Assembly: GCF_021442325.1 (NCBI RefSeq)
Contig: NZ_CP087879.1
Span: 2,790,001-2,854,000 of the forward strand
From: Agromyces marinus
GTDB taxonomy: Bacteria; Actinomycetota; Actinomycetes; Actinomycetales; Microbacteriaceae
Length of the DNA: 64,000 bases
Direction: 5' to 3'
How positions within the stretch are numbered: the first letter of the stretch is position 1; each line of letters starts with the position of its first letter. The position numbers and the translations under genes were made by a program. A model generated the notes under the pieces. The model ran no database searches, was not told the origin of the DNA, and saw only the letters and a list, made by a program, of their open reading frames with translations. Below, piece by piece: positions 61,446 through 64,000 of the stretch.

Positions 61446-62138
61446 ATGCCGATCCGCCGACTCCGCACCGCCGACCCCGCTCCCGTGTTCGCGCGGCGGA
61501 TCGTGCAGCTCATCGTCGGGCTGTACCTGTACGGACTCGGCATCGCGCTCATCGTCCGCGGCGAGCTCGGCGTGGCCCCGTGGGACGTCCTGGCTCAGGG
61601 CGTCGCCCAGCAGTCCGGACTCGGCTTCGGCGCCGTCACCGTCATCATCAGCGCCATCGTGCTCCTGCTGTGGATCCCGATCCGGCAGAAGCCGGGTTTC
61701 GGCACGCTCATGAACGCCCTGCTCGTCGGACCCTTCGCCGATCTGTCGCTGTGGCTGATCCCGACCGGCCTCGACCTGTGGCTGCGCATCGTCATGCTCT
61801 TCGCCGGCATCGTGGTGCTCGCCGCCGCCACCGGCCTCTACATCGGCGCCCACTTCGGCCCAGGGCCGCGCGACGGCCTCATGACCGGCCTGCACCGACG
61901 CACCGGCATCAAGATCTGGATCGTCCGCACGGCGCTCGAGCTCACGGTGCTCGTCACCGGGTTCCTCCTCGGCGGCAACGTCGGCATCGGCACGCTCGCG
62001 TTCGCGCTGCTCATCGGCCCGCTGTGCGGCATCGCGATCCCGATGTTCGCCGTGCGGCGCCCGCAGACGACCCGTGGCGGGAGGCCGGACCGGGACATCC
62101 GGCGCCCCGCCACGGGTGCGACGCCCGTGCAGGCCTGA
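61446..62138 (+). CDS. YczE/YitT-like membrane protein
   Basis: 230 aa with five to six membrane helices. RRIVQLIVGLYLYGLGIALIVRGELGVAPWDVLAQGV is the hallmark of the YczE family; FGPGPRDGLMTGLHRRTG is also conserved. The role is unknown (in Bacillus it affects Sfp/surfactin production). ATG at 61446 is my choice; ATG 61434 is in frame. Confidence 0.85.
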   Translation: MPIRRLRTADPAPVFARRIVQLIVGLYLYGLGIALIVRGELGVAPWDVLAQGVAQQSGLGFGAVTVIISAIVLLLWIPIRQKPGFGTLMNALLVGPFADLSLWLIPTGLDLWLRIVMLFAGIVVLAAATGLYIGAHFGPGPRDGLMTGLHRRTGIKIWIVRTALELTVLVTGFLLGGNVGIGTLAFALLIGPLCGIAIPMFAVRRPQTTRGGRPDRDIRRPATGATPVQA

Positions 62139-62167
62139 ACTCGCGCAGACGTGAGCCCCGGCATCCG

Positions 62168-62926
62168 CTACAGGTTCTGTTCGGCGTAGACCCGCAACGC
62201 GTCGCGCACGAGTTCCGCTCCCGACTCGCCGCCGTAGTTGGCCGCGAAGCGCGGGTCGGCGACGTACATCTCGCCGAGTCCCGTGACGTAGCCCGCGACA
62301 TCGCCGCCGGGTTCGGCGGCCGGGGTTCCGGGGATGCCGGTGAGCCACTCGACGTGCCGCTTCGCGAGGGCCTGCGCCTCGGTGCTGTCGGGCGCGATGC
62401 CCGATTCGGCGGCCGCAGCCCAGTCCCGGCCGAGTTCGGCGGTGCGCTCCTGCCATGCGGCTCGATCGTCGGCGCCCATGCCGCGCCACCAACGGTCGCC
62501 CTCGCGGTACGCCTCGGCGCCCCAGCGCTGCTCGACCTCGTCGCGGTACTGCGCGTGGTCGAAGCCGTCGAACATGTCCTTCGCCATGATCGGTTCCTTT
62601 CCTTCCAATGAATCGATGGTCCGTTCGACCGACGCGATCTGGCGCGCCAGCCGGTCCTGCTCCTGGCGGAGCCAGCCGAGGTGGCCGGCGAGCGCGTGCG
62701 CCTCGTCGGCCTGACCGGCCAGCACGTCGCCGATCGCCGGGAGCCCGAGCCCGAGTTCGCGGAGCAGCAGGATCCGCTGCAGTCGCACGAGCGACGGGCG
62801 GTCGTAGTAGCGGTACCCGTTCGCGCCCACCCTGCTGGGCGGGAGCAGCCCGAGGTCGTCGTAGTGCCGAAGCGTGCGGCTCGTGGTGCCCGCGAGTCGC
62901 GCGACCTCCTGAATCGACCAGTCCAT
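62168..62926 (-). CDS. TipA-like MerR-family regulator
   Basis: 252 aa. N-terminal MerR HTH (WSIQEVARLAGTTSRTLRHYDDLGLLPPSRVGANGYRYYDR) plus a dimerisation helix, then a TipAS-like drug-binding C-terminal domain (GFDHAQYRDEVEQRWGAEAYREGDRWWRGM). Such proteins bind thiopeptide-like compounds and activate their own promoter. The palindrome at 62942-62958 is its likely site. Confidence 0.92.
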   Translation of the reverse strand: MDWSIQEVARLAGTTSRTLRHYDDLGLLPPSRVGANGYRYYDRPSLVRLQRILLLRELGLGLPAIGDVLAGQADEAHALAGHLGWLRQEQDRLARQIASVERTIDSLEGKEPIMAKDMFDGFDHAQYRDEVEQRWGAEAYREGDRWWRGMGADDRAAWQERTAELGRDWAAAAESGIAPDSTEAQALAKRHVEWLTGIPGTPAAEPGGDVAGYVTGLGEMYVADPRFAANYGGESGAELVRDALRVYAEQNL

Positions 62927-62941
62927 ACGACAACCGTAGAA

Positions 62942-62958
62942 CTTGACGTTGCGTCAAG
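62942..62958 (-). promoter_or_regulatory. MerR-type autoregulatory dyad
   Basis: Perfect inverted repeat CTTGACG-TTG-CGTCAAG starting 16 nt before the TipA-like start. MerR regulators bind such dyads between -35 and -10. Confidence 0.6.
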
Positions 62959-62991
62959 GTCAAGCGGATGCCGTTGCGCCCGACCCATTCG

Positions 62992-63027
62992 CGATATATC
63001 GTGTTTTCATACACGCGATATATCGCG
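62992..63027. promoter_or_regulatory. Twin palindromes (PadR-type operator) before the DUF4097 gene
   Basis: CGATATATCG at 62992-63001 and the 14-bp perfect palindrome CGCGATATATCGCG at 63014-63027, centre to centre 24 nt apart, about two helical turns. The second lies 22 nt before the ATG. The AT core and the partner PadR gene make an autoregulated PadR operon likely. Confidence 0.6.
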
Positions 63028-63048
63028 ATTTCCACGAAGGAGCACCCC

Positions 63049-63906
63049 ATGGCCATCGAGAAGTGGGTCGTCAATCCCGGCGAGACCCGGGTCGTCGACC
63101 TTGAACTCGTCCGCAAGCTCAAGGTCGGGATCATCGGCGGCAAGGTCGACGTGATCGCGCACGACGAACCCGGCGCGCGCGTCGAGGTGTCGAACGTCAC
63201 GGGCAAGGACCTCATGATCCAGATCGACGGCGACGTGCTCGAGATCGACCACGCCCAACTGCGGTGGGACAACTTCCTCGAGGTGTTCAAGGGCTTCCGC
63301 GGAAGCGCCAAGGCCGAGGTGACGATCCTCGCCCCGCGCAGCGCGGCCCTCAAGCTCGGCGTCGTCTCGGGCGACGCACTCGTGACCGGGTTCGAGACCG
63401 ACGGCAGGTTCAGCTCGGTGTCGGGCGATCTCGTGATCGACTCGCACACCGGCGACATCGAGTGCTCGACCGTCTCGGGCGAGGTCGCCGTCGGCGACCA
63501 CACCGGGCGCGTCACCGCGCACACCGTCTCCGGCGACATCGCCATCACGGGCGAGGTCGCCTCGTTCAACGCCGACACGGTCTCGGGCGACATGATCCTC
63601 GACGTCCGCGGCACCCCCTCGCGCATCGACACCAACTCCGTCTCGGGCGACCTCACCGTGCGCTTCGACGCCGGCAGCGGCGCGCGCTACCGGGTCAACA
63701 CCGTCAGCGGCTCGCTCCTGCTCGACGACACCCAGATCAAGGGCACGCTCGGCAAGGGGTTCGAGCGCGTGACCGGCGACCTCGAGGGCACCTGGCTCGA
63801 TCTCGGGGCCAACAGCGTCTCCGGAAGCATCTCGGTCATCCGGCGCCAGCCGGCCCCCGCGGAACCCGACGCCGAGCAGTCCGCGACCGCCGAGGCATCC
63901 GCATGA
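63049..63906 (+). CDS. DUF4097 beta-repeat protein
   Basis: 285 aa. Right-handed beta-solenoid of DUF4097/DUF4098: recurrent VSGD motifs about every 18-22 residues (VVSGDALV, SVSGDLVI, TVSGEVAV, TVSGDIAI, TVSGDMIL, SVSGDLTV, TVSGSLLL, SVSGSISV). No signal peptide or membrane helix. Common partner of PadR regulators. AAGGAG before the ATG; overlaps the PadR gene (ATGA). Confidence 0.88.
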   Translation: MAIEKWVVNPGETRVVDLELVRKLKVGIIGGKVDVIAHDEPGARVEVSNVTGKDLMIQIDGDVLEIDHAQLRWDNFLEVFKGFRGSAKAEVTILAPRSAALKLGVVSGDALVTGFETDGRFSSVSGDLVIDSHTGDIECSTVSGEVAVGDHTGRVTAHTVSGDIAITGEVASFNADTVSGDMILDVRGTPSRIDTNSVSGDLTVRFDAGSGARYRVNTVSGSLLLDDTQIKGTLGKGFERVTGDLEGTWLDLGANSVSGSISVIRRQPAPAEPDAEQSATAEASA

Positions 63907-64000
63907 CCCCGCCCGTCTTCGCCCACGGCAACCTGCGCCTCTACCTGCTGGCGCTGCTCGAGGAGCAGCCACGCCACGGGTACGAGCTCATCCAGGCGCT
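63903..64000 (+). CDS. PadR-family transcriptional regulator (5' part only)
   Basis: 32 codons before the window ends. LRLYLLALLEEQPRHGYELIQAL is the start of the PadR winged helix. Its ATG is fused to the DUF4097 stop (ATGA). It should bind the twin palindromes upstream of the operon. Confidence 0.8.
   Translation, partial: MTPPVFAHGNLRLYLLALLEEQPRHGYELIQA

Overview
High-GC, very dense DNA with ATGA/GTGA stop-start overlaps, many GTG starts and a full histidine-utilisation set point to an actinobacterium. The codon style, the frequent GCATCCG/CGGATGC words, and small families such as DUF6457 and DUF2071 fit Microbacteriaceae (Agromyces/Microbacterium-like). That taxonomic call is an inference. 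The window is chromosomal core with one clear accessory block. I saw no rRNA, tRNA or CRISPR.

Layout. 0-5.2 kb: the end of a phenylacetate (paa) degradation operon on the minus strand (thiolase, enoyl-CoA hydratase, 3-hydroxyacyl-CoA dehydrogenase, PaaZ), with TetR/PaaR-like and AT-rich palindromes upstream. 5.5-11.6 kb: a DEAD-box helicase with a long Arg/Asp repeat, an acetyltransferase, a topoisomerase IB gene lacking its catalytic end, and an esterase. 11.7-18.8 kb: hut genes (IclR regulator, hutH, hutU, hutI) interrupted by a secreted M23 peptidase; hutG lies 30 kb away but carries the same operator. 18.9-19.6 kb: DUF503 and an ArfB-like ribosome-rescue hydrolase.

20-39.5 kb is accessory. 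It starts with an IS256-family element that truncates a peptidase-inhibitor-like gene of an ECF sigma operon. Next comes a five-gene cassette (small secreted Cys-containing protein, lipoprotein, membrane-fusion-like protein, ABC ATPase, FtsX/MacB-like permease) that could be an undescribed peptide export or immunity system. From 28.7 to 38.7 kb there are a barstar homologue and seven probable toxin-antitoxin pairs (RHH/BrnT-like, HTH/PIN, YefM-YoeB, VapBC, MazEF, Phd/RelE, MazEF), with hypothetical genes and gene debris. A 283-bp near-identical inverted repeat brackets 6.7 kb of this island, a serine recombinase sits at its right edge, and the 9-mer TGAGGGATC recurs five times between genes.

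39.8-56.3 kb is a molybdenum block: moaA-moaD; moaE, a moaC-mogA fusion, moeA and moeB-rhodanese on the other strand; modE-like-modABC uptake; and further right a second moeA, DUF6457 and mobA. Between these lie sixA, hutG and a CopB-type P-ATPase behind a CsoR-like operator. 56.3-64 kb: a single-component RND exporter, a MocR regulator divergent from a YczE membrane protein, a TipA-like MerR regulator, and a DUF4097-PadR operon cut by the window end.

Many starts look leaderless: a TANNNT -10 hexamer ends 6 nt before ATG/GTG at several antitoxin genes, barstar, moaA and others. One such start is a 9-codon leader peptide coupled to the modE-like gene.
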